From Pseudopedobacter beijingensis (GTDB taxonomy: Bacteria > Bacteroidota > Bacteroidia > Sphingobacteriales > Sphingobacteriaceae): DNA of 64,000 bases. Under the pieces are notes generated by a model, which worked only from the letters and a program-made list of their open reading frames with translations, ran no database searches and was not told the DNA's origin. Positions within the stretch are counted from its first letter, which is position 1; each line of letters begins with the position of its first letter. Positions 9,264-18,010 of the stretch are shown here, in pieces. The position numbers and the translations under genes were made by a program. Where the stretch lies: assembly GCF_042678145.1 (NCBI RefSeq), contig NZ_JBHUDG010000004.1:1-64000 (forward strand), written 5' to 3'.

Positions 9264-9733
9264 TTTGAAAAGATGAAGAGCGTGTCCGAAATTTACTGAT
9301 TGAGATCATGAGTGTTACTTAGGCGAACATTTCGATCTTGCTACCATTGACGTTATTTACAAAAATCTCACAATCAAGCATTTTGGTTCTTACCTCTCCG
9401 GCCTCTTGACCGGCCAGGTCAAGTTCCTTTTATTCATGGTTTTTATTTGTTTTTTAAAAAGTATTCATGAATGCTTCGCATGTTCCCTCAAAAAGGAACC
9501 AAAAACTCTCCGCTATGCCCAATTCTTTGAAAGATTCTACTTAGGCTTAACCTCTGCCAACCGAATTGTGCTGATGCGGAATTTAAGCAGAACGGTTGAA
9601 CCTGCTTTAGCTTGATTACCGAAATACAATTCAAAAGTCATTTTATATTGATTTATATTACAATATATTCAGCCTCAATGTGACAACTCCAACTTTTGGG
9701 ATATTTACTTCATCTTTTCTAATACCATACTTT
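9264..9733. other. Non-coding tract with inverted repeats
   Basis: No convincing gene was found in these 470 bases. A 69-codon open frame at 9406-9615 has no recognisable domain. Structure seen: CTTGACC at 9405-9411 pairs with GGTCAAG at 9417-9423, and GTTCCTTTT at 9423-9431 is the inverse of AAAAGGAAC at 9491-9499. The tract looks like a decayed dispersed repeat. Confidence 0.5.
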
Positions 9734-10855
9734 TTATAAATGATAACCCTGGCTATGCATTTCAGTAGCCAGCAAACGGTTATATTTTTCCGGGTCTAAA
9801 GGATAATCCCAACATCCTAAATTATGGTGTATTTTTCCTCCAAAACCAGTTTTAAACTTGTATAAGCCGTATAATGGATGCGAAATATCTGCTTTAGGCG
9901 CAACGCCGAAAAAATCATATTCTGTACATCCTTTACTTCTGGCTAAATTAATAGCTTCCCATTGTAAAGCGTAAGTAGCCATTAAATTACGGTTAGCAGA
10001 AGAAGATGCGCCGTAAAGATAAGTGCCTCTATTTCCGGAAATTACCAGAAACATCGCGGCAAGGGGCAGACCATCGTATTCTGCAATCAACAATTCTACA
10101 TCAGCGGGTGAGCTGGTGTCTTCAGCTCGAGCATTCAGTACGCTTCTGAAATATTCTATACCGTTAATAGTTATTTTGTTTCTTACCGCTGTATCCTGGT
10201 AAAGTGCGTACCAGATATCCAGTTTGTCCAAACCAGCCCTTTGGATAGTTACTCCTTTTCTAAAAGAAAGGTTAATGTTGTATCTGGTTTTGGGTTTCAT
10301 AGAACCTAACAAATTTGTATTGTCAGATTTCAAGTCAAGAAATATCGTGTTTGAAGGTAAAATATCAGAATTTGCCTTTCTCAGGTTCCAGTTGTTAGTG
10401 TCAAAGTTTAACCTGAATTCCTGGTACTTTTTTTCGGGTGGACCTATCCATTGTCCATGTTCGTCAAAATGATCCTCTTCTTTTGCCCAATGCGATCTCC
10501 AGGCAAGATCGTAACGGATAAGTATACAGCCTTTAGGTAAATGAGAGCGTAAAATTTCAGAGAGCTCTTCTAAAAACTTCCCTTGATTTTCTTCGTATGG
10601 TTCAATTTCAGGACCATAAGGTAAATAAGCAATATAATCTGTTTTATTGATGGGTTGTATCAGTATTAAAAAATCACCATTGGTATAAGTGTATCTTTTA
10701 GTTTCATCAAAAATAAAGCTGTTTTCGGTTTTAAACTCAAAAGCTTTGGACGTAAAGCCTTGTTGCTTTTTTACTTCAGACCAAAAAGCTGTTTGCTGAA
10801 TGACAGAAGTACTGTAAACCTCTTTCAGATCCTTTTGTGTTAATACTAAACTCAT
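9734..10855 (-). CDS. FemAB/GNAT-type aminoacyl or peptidoglycan-bridge transferase-like protein
   Basis: Member of the FemA/FemB/FemX superfamily with two GNAT-like subdomains. The C-terminal part carries GTYLYGASSSANRN followed by ALQWEAINLARSKGCTEYDF and FGVAPKADISHPLYGLYKFK, the classic pattern of these transferases. An N-terminal strand-rich half precedes a polar linker around 140-190. In Gram-positives these enzymes add amino acids from charged tRNA to lipid II; most Bacteroidetes have direct cross-links, so the substrate here is uncertain. The frame is open up to an ATG at 10885; the ATG at 10855 was preferred because the extra ten residues look like untranslated leader, but this is not certain. 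Confidence 0.75.
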   Translation of the reverse strand: MSLVLTQKDLKEVYSTSVIQQTAFWSEVKKQQGFTSKAFEFKTENSFIFDETKRYTYTNGDFLILIQPINKTDYIAYLPYGPEIEPYEENQGKFLEELSEILRSHLPKGCILIRYDLAWRSHWAKEEDHFDEHGQWIGPPEKKYQEFRLNFDTNNWNLRKANSDILPSNTIFLDLKSDNTNLLGSMKPKTRYNINLSFRKGVTIQRAGLDKLDIWYALYQDTAVRNKITINGIEYFRSVLNARAEDTSSPADVELLIAEYDGLPLAAMFLVISGNRGTYLYGASSSANRNLMATYALQWEAINLARSKGCTEYDFFGVAPKADISHPLYGLYKFKTGFGGKIHHNLGCWDYPLDPEKYNRLLATEMHSQGYHL

Positions 10856-11140
10856 CACTCTAAAATTTGGGGCAAATAAAGCCATTAAAAAACTATTTGT
10901 CCAGTAGGGGCGTCAGGAAGTAAATGAAATTTTACCTTTTGTCAGAAAACCACAGATATATGACGGAATTATGATGAATACAATGGGGCGCTGTTTATAA
11001 AATCCTTATCAAATTTTATTGTTAATCTTCAGTTTACACATCGTTGTATTTTACTGTTTAATTTTGGTTAGCAGATAATTTTGCTCATTAATAATATTAT
11101 CAATAATTTGAACCAAAGTTTTACCGATAGCAAATAGTTT

Positions 11141-12106
11141 ATGAGCACAGTAAATATTCCTCGTTTAGACCTTTCAAAATACATACAAGGCACTCCTGAA
11201 GAGAAGACACAGTTTTCTAATGATATAGGGAAAGCTTTTAATGAAACCGGTTTTGTAACCATTACCAATCATGGTTTAAGTGCGCAGTTAATAGAACAAC
11301 TGTACAAACAGGTTAAGGCATTTTTTGATTTACCGGAGGAAACTAAACTGAAATACCAGAAAGTAGAGTTGGCGGGGCAGCGTGGTTACACGACTAAAGG
11401 AAGAGAGAAAGCAAAAGATGCTAAAACACCGGACTTGAAGGAGTTTTGGCAGACTGGTCAGTATTTAGAAGGTGAAGATAATATAGACAAAGCTAATTAT
11501 CCGGATAATTTGATGGTGGAAGAGATCTCCGATTTCAATGATATAACCAAAGAGACTTATAAAAAACTGGAAAAAGCGGGAAAACATATTCTAAATGCTA
11601 TTGCTGTTTATTTGAACTTACCAGAAAATTATTTTGAAGATAAAGTACACAATGGAAACTCCATTTTAAGGGCCATACATTATTTCCCTATTTTAAACCC
11701 CGACAGTTTACCTGCAGATGCAGTTAGGGCGGGTGCACATGAAGATATCAATCTGATTACGTTATTGATTGGAGCGAGTGCCGATGGATTGGAAGTTTTA
11801 ACAAGAGAAGGGAATTGGTTTCCTATTAAGGCGCAGGGGGAAGATATTGTGGTAAATGTAGGAGATATGTTGCAAAGGCTAACTAATAACAAGTTGAAAT
11901 CTACCACACACCGGGTTGTAAATCCACCAAGAGAATTGATGAAAACTTCCAGATACTCAGTGCCATTTTTTCTGCATCCAAAAGCAAATATGGACTTAAC
12001 ATGTTTAAATTCATGTGTGGATGAGCAACACCCTAAACTTTATGAAAGTATTACTGCAGGAGAGTATTTAGACGAACGATTAAGAGAAATAGGTTTAAAA
12101 ATGTAG
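11141..12106 (+). CDS. 2-oxoglutarate/Fe(II)-dependent oxygenase, isopenicillin N synthase family
   Basis: Non-haem iron dioxygenase of 321 residues. The N-terminal DIOX_N domain (about 5-120) includes GFVTITNHG. The jelly-roll core has the iron triad H200-E-D202 and H257 (STTHRVVNPP), and the co-substrate motif RYS at 271-273. These residues are intact, so the enzyme should be active. Substrate is not evident: relatives act on penicillin precursors, flavonoids, hormones or, in bacteria, mostly unknown small molecules. It is a single gene with no biosynthetic partners nearby. Confidence 0.88.
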   Translation: MSTVNIPRLDLSKYIQGTPEEKTQFSNDIGKAFNETGFVTITNHGLSAQLIEQLYKQVKAFFDLPEETKLKYQKVELAGQRGYTTKGREKAKDAKTPDLKEFWQTGQYLEGEDNIDKANYPDNLMVEEISDFNDITKETYKKLEKAGKHILNAIAVYLNLPENYFEDKVHNGNSILRAIHYFPILNPDSLPADAVRAGAHEDINLITLLIGASADGLEVLTREGNWFPIKAQGEDIVVNVGDMLQRLTNNKLKSTTHRVVNPPRELMKTSRYSVPFFLHPKANMDLTCLNSCVDEQHPKLYESITAGEYLDERLREIGLKM

Positions 12107-12179
12107 ACTTAATATCAAGATATCAATGTGTAGTATTGGGTGATTGTAGCGAAAGATGTATTCAGGAAAGATAAATAAA

Positions 12180-12679
12180 TTACTTTTCTTCGTTAAGAGC
12201 CTTTTCTATCTGTTCGTAAATCTCAATTAACCTTTTGTAATTTGAATTTTGTTTATGGAATAAAAACGAGGTGTGGATTTTTTGTACTTCTAATTTGTTA
12301 ATGTGGATAGTTATAGTGTTATCTATCTTTACAATTACCTCTCTATATTTTGAATTTTTGTACCATCTGTCAAAAACTTTATACCTTGTTAGTGCTTTAT
12401 TGTGATCATCAGAACAAACATAAATTAGAGAATTTTCAATTTTATGAAAGAATTGTTCAATAATATATTCAATTGTTTTTGAGACTTTGGCGTCATAAGG
12501 CTCAAGATTATTACTTGCTTTTTCAATAATCAATTGGAAGATATTGGGGATTTTTTCACCGGAAATGGTTGAAAATGTTTCGTCAACAATAAAAGCAACT
12601 CTATATAAAATGTTGTTTTTAGTTACGAATTATAGGTGTTGGTTATATCATCGAAGACGAAGTTATAATGGTTTTGCAA
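12180..12679 (-). pseudogene. DUF6169-like gene with a one-base frameshift
   Basis: The intact open frame covers only 12180-12533 (117 residues), but its reading frame continues upstream without stops to about 12627. There a one-base shift joins it to a segment encoding QNHYNFVFDDITNTYN. Restoring one base near 12627-12629 gives about 166 residues starting at TTG 12679, within the upstream 49-codon gene. The total of 500 nt is one short of a codon multiple. The NYNFxFD-type start and the YRVAFIVDE segment resemble DUF6169 proteins as I remember them. It may be a real mutation, a sequencing error in the TCG/TTCG region, or less likely a recoding site. Function of the family is unknown. Confidence 0.55.
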
Positions 12680-12812
12680 ATTTAATACCTTTCTCAGTTA
12701 ATGTTTGGATAGAGGTTTTTCCCTTGATGTATGAGCGCACAATTTCCTTGTCAGCAGCCATTTTAGATACTGATTTTATAATTGTTTCTTTTTTTATATC
12801 TTGCTTTTGCAT
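12663..12812 (-). CDS. Small 49-residue protein overlapping the DUF6169-like gene
   Basis: Complete small gene with ATG at 12812 and TAA at 12665-12663. The product starts MQKQDIKKETIIKSVSKMAA and continues with a charged helix and then IKGKTSIQTLTEKGIKFAKP. It is basic and mostly helical. It overlaps the start of the downstream DUF6169-like frame by 17 nt, which points to translational coupling and a two-gene module. No function is recognised. The sequence has the look of a real protein (balanced composition, natural start, no low complexity), and similar short proteins beside such genes are known to me only from memory. Confidence 0.5.
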   Translation of the reverse strand: MQKQDIKKETIIKSVSKMAADKEIVRSYIKGKTSIQTLTEKGIKFAKPL

Positions 12813-12943
12813 AGCATTCAAAGATACTAATTATTTTTTATTGAGAGGAAACCGTCGGTTAAGGTGAATATACTGGAAGATATTGATAATAATAAAGAAA
12901 TGAGTTTGTGCTTTTTAAAATATAGCAGCTTGTCAATATTGAA

Positions 12944-13426
12944 TCAAGATTTCATCTCATTCATGATTGCGGAGTATAGTTCTCCGGCCTTTTGACTGCC
13001 AATAACATATACCAATCCACCCCTGTCGGTAAGTTTTACAGCGTCTTTTCCACCTGCGTAAAATCTAATAGTACCTTTTTTGTGGAGATTATAAACAGGG
13101 TTATTGATGAAAAAAGAACTGTATTCGGTTTTTTCTACTTTCACTACACTATTTAGGTCTATTTTAACCAGTCTGGTAGTCCATAAACCATCCAGTAGCA
13201 CAGCTTTGTTTTTTACAACTGTTCTGAAATGTAATATAAATAGCATAATTACACTGGCAAGTAAAATAGCACAGCCAACCAATAGTAAAAGTTCGCCGTT
13301 CATGTCCTTGTTTTCGGTCCAGTAGTAAGCAATAAAACAGAAAAAGGCCATTACTAAACGTATGCTTATAAAGATATAATCTCTACCCAGATATTGTTTT
13401 TCGTGAAAAGTATATTCCTCTGTCAT
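12944..13426 (-). CDS. Two-helix membrane protein with a PH-like domain
   Basis: Protein of 160 residues. Two transmembrane helices lie at about 20-37 and 45-66 (LLLLVGCAILLASVIMLFIL). The C-terminal soluble part alternates short beta strands and ends in a helix (AGELYSAIMNEMKS), which suggests a bacterial PH-like fold; this is a shape-based guess. The start codon overlaps the stop of tilS (ATGA, 4 nt), so it is co-translated with tilS. A protein of similar design is encoded at 63268-63738. Function unknown. Confidence 0.65.
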   Translation of the reverse strand: MTEEYTFHEKQYLGRDYIFISIRLVMAFFCFIAYYWTENKDMNGELLLLVGCAILLASVIMLFILHFRTVVKNKAVLLDGLWTTRLVKIDLNSVVKVEKTEYSSFFINNPVYNLHKKGTIRFYAGGKDAVKLTDRGGLVYVIGSQKAGELYSAIMNEMKS

Positions 13427-14769
13427 GCTCTTTCGCTTTTGATTTCGAAGGTAGTTATTTTTTTAGTATCATTTTCAATTTTAAAGCGGTTATCTGAACG
13501 GTATCCCGCAATCCAGATAATTTTATCATCTCCGTTAATCAGAATAGGGATACTCCCTTTTAAAGACAAAGGAACTTTTTCCTGAATAAAGAAATCGCTG
13601 ATTTTCTTCATGCCTTTCATCCCGAAAGGGGTAAACTTATCGCCTTCTTTCCAATATCTTATTTTTAGAGGGAATATTAATTTATGAGTAGGAACATAGC
13701 ATTTGTGCTGATTACTAAAATCTATTTCATCCACATGTTGTTGGATGACCCTCAGAGTATGATGATCAAATAAAATCAGGTCTTCTGTTTGGCCAAACTC
13801 CAATTGCTTGTGGTGATCCTGTGGGGTGATAGGATAAAGAAAAATATAATCTCGGTCTATCTGTATCTCAAATTTTTCTGAACGGAATATTTTTCCAGGT
13901 ATCCCTTCCAACGCATTAATTAAATCAGATACCGTTGCTTTGTTAAAACCATAAGAAAATAGCAATTCCGATAATACAAACGATTTAGATCTTAGCTTTC
14001 TGATTTTTGCAATTTCTATTTTAAATCCACTGACAGAAGATTCTATCAGATAATGTCTGTAGTCTTCTATTTCCTGGTTGATAAATTGTTCCAACGCAGA
14101 GAAATATTCTATGTTTTTCTGAAACGTTTCTTCCAATGACGGGTTTATCTCCCGCATTTCGGGAATAATATTCAAGCGGATTTTGTTTCTTGCATATTTT
14201 GCAGAGGCATTAGAGCTGTCTTCCACAAAGTTGTAAGATTGAGATGTTATAATATCTTCAATGTTTTCTCGGGTAAAACACATTAAAGGCCTGATGATAT
14301 TTTCCCTGCTATTTTTAATGCCATGTAAGCCTGCTATACCGGTACCTCTGATAAGATTCAGAATAACAGTTTCCATAGCATCGTTCTGATGTTGGGCAAC
14401 AGCTACTTTTTCGTACCGAAATTCCTGACATAAGTCATCGAAAAAATCATAACGAAGATCTCTTGCCGCCATCTGAATACTTATTTTATGCTCGTTAGCA
14501 TAAGCTTCGGTATCAAAATGGATAATATGGATAGGTACATTGAGCAATAAGGCAAGGTTTTTTACAAATTGTTCATCTCTGTTAGACTCAGCTGCCCTGA
14601 GGTGGAAGTTGCAATGGGCAATAGCAAAATTAAATCCAGCCAGTTTAAACAAGTGTGCCATCACTACAGAATCTTTTCCGCCACTAACGGCAAGCAAAAT
14701 AGTCGCATCTTTGTTAAATAACTCGTATTTATCAATATAATTTTTGAAAGTTTGCAATTGTGATAACAT
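13423..14769 (-). CDS. tilS: tRNA(Ile)-lysidine synthetase
   Basis: Essential enzyme that converts cytidine-34 of the tRNA(Ile) CAU anticodon to lysidine, using ATP and lysine. The N-terminal PP-loop is SGGKDS at 29-34, followed by AHCNFHLRAAESNRDE and the RDLRYDFF segment. The central helical domain and the TilS_C domain (YWKEGDKFTPFGMKGMKKISDFF, given here in two parts: YWKEGDKFTPFG and KGMKKISDFF) are present. The 448 residues are full length. A promoter box TAATTTTG ends 4 nt before the ATG. The next gene overlaps its stop codon. Confidence 0.95.
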   Translation of the reverse strand: MLSQLQTFKNYIDKYELFNKDATILLAVSGGKDSVVMAHLFKLAGFNFAIAHCNFHLRAAESNRDEQFVKNLALLLNVPIHIIHFDTEAYANEHKISIQMAARDLRYDFFDDLCQEFRYEKVAVAQHQNDAMETVILNLIRGTGIAGLHGIKNSRENIIRPLMCFTRENIEDIITSQSYNFVEDSSNASAKYARNKIRLNIIPEMREINPSLEETFQKNIEYFSALEQFINQEIEDYRHYLIESSVSGFKIEIAKIRKLRSKSFVLSELLFSYGFNKATVSDLINALEGIPGKIFRSEKFEIQIDRDYIFLYPITPQDHHKQLEFGQTEDLILFDHHTLRVIQQHVDEIDFSNQHKCYVPTHKLIFPLKIRYWKEGDKFTPFGMKGMKKISDFFIQEKVPLSLKGSIPILINGDDKIIWIAGYRSDNRFKIENDTKKITTFEIKSERA

Positions 14770-14773
14770 CAGT

Positions 14774-14781
14774 CAAAATTA
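14774..14781 (-). promoter_or_regulatory. TAnnTTTG promoter box of tilS
   Basis: TAATTTTG read on the minus strand, separated from the tilS ATG by only 4 nt. It matches the Bacteroidetes -7 element. Transcription would begin at or next to the start codon. Confidence 0.55.
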
Positions 14782-14806
14782 AACGTTTAAAATCGTTCCA
14801 AAAAAC

Positions 14807-14814
14807 TAATTTTG
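14807..14814 (+). promoter_or_regulatory. TAnnTTTG promoter box of the OstA-like gene
   Basis: TAATTTTG lies 4 nt before the GTG start at 14819. With the tilS box it forms a divergent pair inside a 49-nt spacer, both abutting start codons. Confidence 0.55.
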
Positions 14815-14818
14815 CAGC

Positions 14819-16939
14819 GTGAAGAAGTATTTCGTTTTTATTGCTTTCTTGATGATCTCTGTCGGTGTATTCGGGCAGAAGATAACACGTGTAGAACTGT
14901 TGCAGTCCGAGTCTTTTGTGGGAATGAAAAGAAACGGGGAAAATGCAAATAAAGTTATTAAACCTGTTTTTCAACAAGATAATTCTACGCTTACCTGCGA
15001 TAGTGCATATTTCTATATCGAGAAAAACAGTTTTGATGCGTTCGGACATGTTCATATTAACCAGGCAGATACGATAAATATTTTTTCAGACCTGCTTAAT
15101 TATAATGGAAATACAAAAATCGCTATTTTAACCAATAACGTGAGAATGGTAGATCGTACCTCGGTTTTAACTACCAACAACCTGGTTTATAACATGGCTT
15201 CTAAAGTTGGCGAATATAAAAATGGAGGTAAAATTGTTAACGGAGCCAATACACTTACCAGTAAAAGCGGGTTTTATTTTTCTAATTCCAGCGATGCCTA
15301 TTTTAGGTATGATGTAAGAGTGAAAACCCCCGAAGTGCTAATTTTATCAGATACTTTAAGATATAATTCTGTTAGTAAGATAGCCTATTTCTATGGTCCC
15401 ACTAATATTTATAGTAAAGACGATACTTTATATACCGAGAACGGAACTTATAATACAGCAACAGATCAGGCTGCTTTTGGTAAAAACAATCTGTACAGGC
15501 AAAACACCAAAACCTTAACCGGAGATAGTCTTTTTTACGATAGGGTTGCAGGTTATGGAAAAGCGGTAAAGAACATTATATTTAGAGATACTGCGCAAAA
15601 AGTAGAGTTGCATGGCGATTTAGGGTACTATCTGAAAAAGGATGAAAGTATAGAAGTTACCAAAAATGCCTATGTAGTTTTTGAAACAGAAAAAGATTCG
15701 CTTTCAAAAGACAGTACCTATTTAGCTGCGGATACGCTCTACAGTAGTGTCACCACCAAAGGAGAGTTGTATAAGTTGAGGGAAAAGCGAAATGCGGCAA
15801 ATATAACTCCACCTCCCTTAGAAAAAGAATTGGTAGATTCTTTAAAGAAAGACGTAGGTGAAGTGCAGGATAGTCTTTCTTTCAAAAAGGACAGCCTTAA
15901 CCAACAAAATACACTCGCAACAGATTCTTTAAAACAAAATCTATCAGCAGATTCTGTACAAATGAGTACAGATAGTTTATCAACAGTTATTGCTAAGGAA
16001 AAACCTCCCGCAGAACTCTCGAAGAAAGAACAACGAAAGTTGAAGAAATCTGCGAAGAAAAAAGAAAAACAACTAGCCGTAACTGCCGTTGCAGGTAAAA
16101 ACGAAACAGAAAAGGAAAAAATACCGAAGAAGGTTCCTCCCGGTTTGGCAGATTCTTTAGAGATTGCCGCGTTGAACAGAAAGCTATTTGTGTCCGACAG
16201 TTTAAGAAAAGACAGTATCCAGTTGCTAAGAGCCGATACAGCAAAAGTACGGGTAATTAGTGCGTGGAGAAATGTTAAAGTATTTAAAAGTGATTTACAG
16301 TCCAAATCAGATTCTGCCTTTTTTAGTTACGGAGATTCGACATTAAGGCTTTATAAAGCTCCAATAGTTTGGTCGCAGGGAAGCCAGATAGTGGCCGATA
16401 CCATGTATATGCAAATGGTTAAAGGGAAAATGGATAACATGGATATGATTAGGAATGCCATTGTGGTAAGTACAAATAAAGATTCCGTTAACTTTAATCA
16501 GGTAGCAGGGAAGAATATGAAAGGGTATTTTGTGAACGAGAAGCTGGATAGGATTTTTGTAGATGGAAATGCTGAAAGTATTTATTTTCCGGAAGATACT
16601 ACCAATCAGGGTATGATAAGAACTCTGGCTGCCAGAATGCGTATAAATTTCAGTAATGATAGTTTAATGAGTATCCTATTTTTACGAAAGCCGGAGATGA
16701 CATATTATCCTATTGGACAACTGACAGAAGAACTTAAAACATTACCGAATTTTAGCTGGAAACCCAAAGAGCGACCTCGGTCTAAAGAAGAGCTTATAGC
16801 AAAACCGAAGGCTGTTGTTAATAATAAGAATAAAACTCCGGTGAAAACAAAAGAGAAACCTCAGCCTAAAGCGGCTCCAAAACCTCAACTAACTGTACCA
16901 AAGAAAGAGACTGATTCCGGGAAAAGTAATGAGGGGTAG
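14819..16939 (+). CDS. OstA-like (LptA/LptD N-domain) protein with disordered lysine-rich insert
   Basis: Exported protein of 706 residues with GTG start, signal peptide ending VFGQ, and repeated OstA beta-jellyroll strands at about 25-310 (STLTCDSAYFYIEKNSFDAF and similar). OstA domains carry lipopolysaccharide across the periplasm. A long insert at about 330-450 is rich in Ser, Asp, Lys and has a recurring DSL tripeptide, then a second OstA-like segment follows (about 480-640), and the tail is Lys/Pro-rich. The split arrangement with a disordered insert is unusual compared with short LptA, but common for the Bacteroidetes version as far as I recall. The role in LPS transport is inferred from fold. 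Confidence 0.8.
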   Translation: MKKYFVFIAFLMISVGVFGQKITRVELLQSESFVGMKRNGENANKVIKPVFQQDNSTLTCDSAYFYIEKNSFDAFGHVHINQADTINIFSDLLNYNGNTKIAILTNNVRMVDRTSVLTTNNLVYNMASKVGEYKNGGKIVNGANTLTSKSGFYFSNSSDAYFRYDVRVKTPEVLILSDTLRYNSVSKIAYFYGPTNIYSKDDTLYTENGTYNTATDQAAFGKNNLYRQNTKTLTGDSLFYDRVAGYGKAVKNIIFRDTAQKVELHGDLGYYLKKDESIEVTKNAYVVFETEKDSLSKDSTYLAADTLYSSVTTKGELYKLREKRNAANITPPPLEKELVDSLKKDVGEVQDSLSFKKDSLNQQNTLATDSLKQNLSADSVQMSTDSLSTVIAKEKPPAELSKKEQRKLKKSAKKKEKQLAVTAVAGKNETEKEKIPKKVPPGLADSLEIAALNRKLFVSDSLRKDSIQLLRADTAKVRVISAWRNVKVFKSDLQSKSDSAFFSYGDSTLRLYKAPIVWSQGSQIVADTMYMQMVKGKMDNMDMIRNAIVVSTNKDSVNFNQVAGKNMKGYFVNEKLDRIFVDGNAESIYFPEDTTNQGMIRTLAARMRINFSNDSLMSILFLRKPEMTYYPIGQLTEELKTLPNFSWKPKERPRSKEELIAKPKAVVNNKNKTPVKTKEKPQPKAAPKPQLTVPKKETDSGKSNEG

Positions 16940-17059
16940 TAGCTTACATTAAGGTGGGGTAGAACAAGTTGTTATAATAACAGGTATATGAGTTGATTAT
17001 CTGTTTTTATACACTAAGCTACTATTTTATTTAGTTGTCATATTCATACATGTTCAACA

Positions 17060-17103
17060 CATCTCAAAGGCATCTCATACACATCTATAAAGCATCTCAC
17101 TCC
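17060..17103. repeat. Four tandem 11-bp repeats (CATCTC-type)
   Basis: CATCT recurs at 17060, 17071, 17082 and 17093, exactly 11 bp apart, with consensus CATCTCAWANR. The copies differ in the last four to five positions. The spacing equals about one DNA helical turn. Confidence 0.7.
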
Positions 17104-17414
17104 GTTGGTAGTTTTGCTTTTTAGAGAAAAACAGCTTGTAAACGTGTAATAAGGCAGATAATAAGACTTTAGTGGGCTTAGATTAAACTGATTTTAGAGG
17201 TTGTTTGGTCTTAGACTGAAAGTACTTCTGCTGCCAGAATAATACACTAAGGTTGAAGGGGGCGGGAGCAGTTTTATTCAAAGTAATTGCAGAAGAAAGG
17301 GTATAAGGTGATTTTTGGAAAAGTGTCTTATCCCGTATTTTTTGCCCTGTTTGGTTTTTGAGAGAGATTGGTTGTATAAGAAGAATAAATTAAGAGACGT
17401 TTCTATACAAAAAG

Positions 17415-17491
17415 AGCTGTCTAAAAAGTTTACTGTCATTTTTAGCTAACCGAAGTATGGCAATGACAATGTTTTTACTTTTTAGACAGCT
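17415..17491. repeat. 77-bp palindromic element with TGTCTAAAAAG ends
   Basis: AGCTGTCTAAAAAGT at 17415-17429 is the exact inverse of 17477-17491, and an inner pair TGTCATT (17434-17440) / AATGACA (17462-17468) continues the hairpin. Ends share the core TGTCTAAAAAG with the element at 53969-54163. It may be a MITE-like element and may also terminate transcription of the lipoprotein gene, whose stop is 30 nt away. Confidence 0.6.
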
Positions 17492-17520
17492 TGTCTTTTA
17501 TAATTTATTCCAACAAATTC

Positions 17521-17982
17521 TTATTGGTTATTTGGAGCGAATTCTACTTTTTTCTCCAAACCAGAAATACTTCCTTCTAATTTATGAATGTCTTTCTGAA
17601 GAGACTTAATTTTGTTGTTTGATTTACCCAACTTAGTATTCAATTTATTAGCACTTCTAGCACTGCTGGCAGCTTTTTTTGAAGCTTTATTTGCCTTAGA
17701 AGCCAACTTAGGATCTCCGGGATTCGATTTTAATTTGTCTGATAAAGATTTCGCATCCTTAGCGGCCTTAGCAGATTTTTCGTTAGCTTTTCTTACCTGT
17801 GCATCGAACTTTGATGCATTTTGGGTTTCTTTTTCCAACTTCAATTTCAAGTCATTCAACTTAGTAGTTTGTTGTAATAACGATTTTCTGTCTTCCAGTT
17901 TTTGTATTTCCGGATTTTTCGTTTTAGGTGAGCATGCTCCAACCATAAACGCAAGAACTAAGTAGCCTAAATATTTCTTCAT
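17521..17982 (-). CDS. Coiled-coil lipoprotein
   Basis: Lipoprotein of 153 residues. The signal peptide ends in the lipobox VGAC (Cys17). Everything after it is a charged helical coiled coil rich in Lys, Ser, Ala and Asn (heptads such as KLNDLKLKLEKETQ and KIKSLQKDIHKLEGSISGLE), with a short Ala/Ser/Lys stretch in the middle. It is likely a periplasmic or outer-membrane structural protein, comparable in design to Lpp-type proteins, but no family is recognised and the function is unknown. Confidence 0.7.
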   Translation of the reverse strand: MKKYLGYLVLAFMVGACSPKTKNPEIQKLEDRKSLLQQTTKLNDLKLKLEKETQNASKFDAQVRKANEKSAKAAKDAKSLSDKLKSNPGDPKLASKANKASKKAASSARSANKLNTKLGKSNNKIKSLQKDIHKLEGSISGLEKKVEFAPNNQ

Positions 17983-18010
17983 AGTGTTAAAATTTGTTTT
18001 TGTTAAACGA

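Larger units (their letters stand above)
16940..17520. other. Gene-free tract between OstA-like gene and lipoprotein gene
   Basis: No coding region is supported in these 581 bases. They contain a four-copy 11-bp tandem repeat at 17060-17103 and a 77-bp inverted-repeat element at 17415-17491, listed separately. The rest is AT-rich with no clear feature. Confidence 0.6.

Noticed and set aside
9406..9615. 69-codon open frame on the plus strand
   Set aside because: No domain or signal, lies in a repeat-like tract with inverted repeats, unnatural composition.
12544..12867. 107-codon plus-strand open frame
   Set aside because: It is the reverse strand of the DUF6169-like and 49-codon genes; those explain the region better.
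15739..16305. 188-codon minus-strand open frame opposite the OstA-like gene
   Set aside because: Ser/Phe-rich shadow of the Lys/Asp-rich insert; the plus-strand frame has domains and a signal peptide.
17060..17103. Replication origin iterons
   Set aside because: Four short 11-bp copies, no initiator gene nearby and no plasmid signs.
17415..17491. CRISPR-like or riboswitch reading of the palindrome
   Set aside because: Only a single inverted pair with no regular spacers and no conserved riboswitch core.
17610..17965. 117-codon plus-strand frame over the lipoprotein gene
   Set aside because: Leu/Ala/Phe-rich shadow of a coiled-coil gene.
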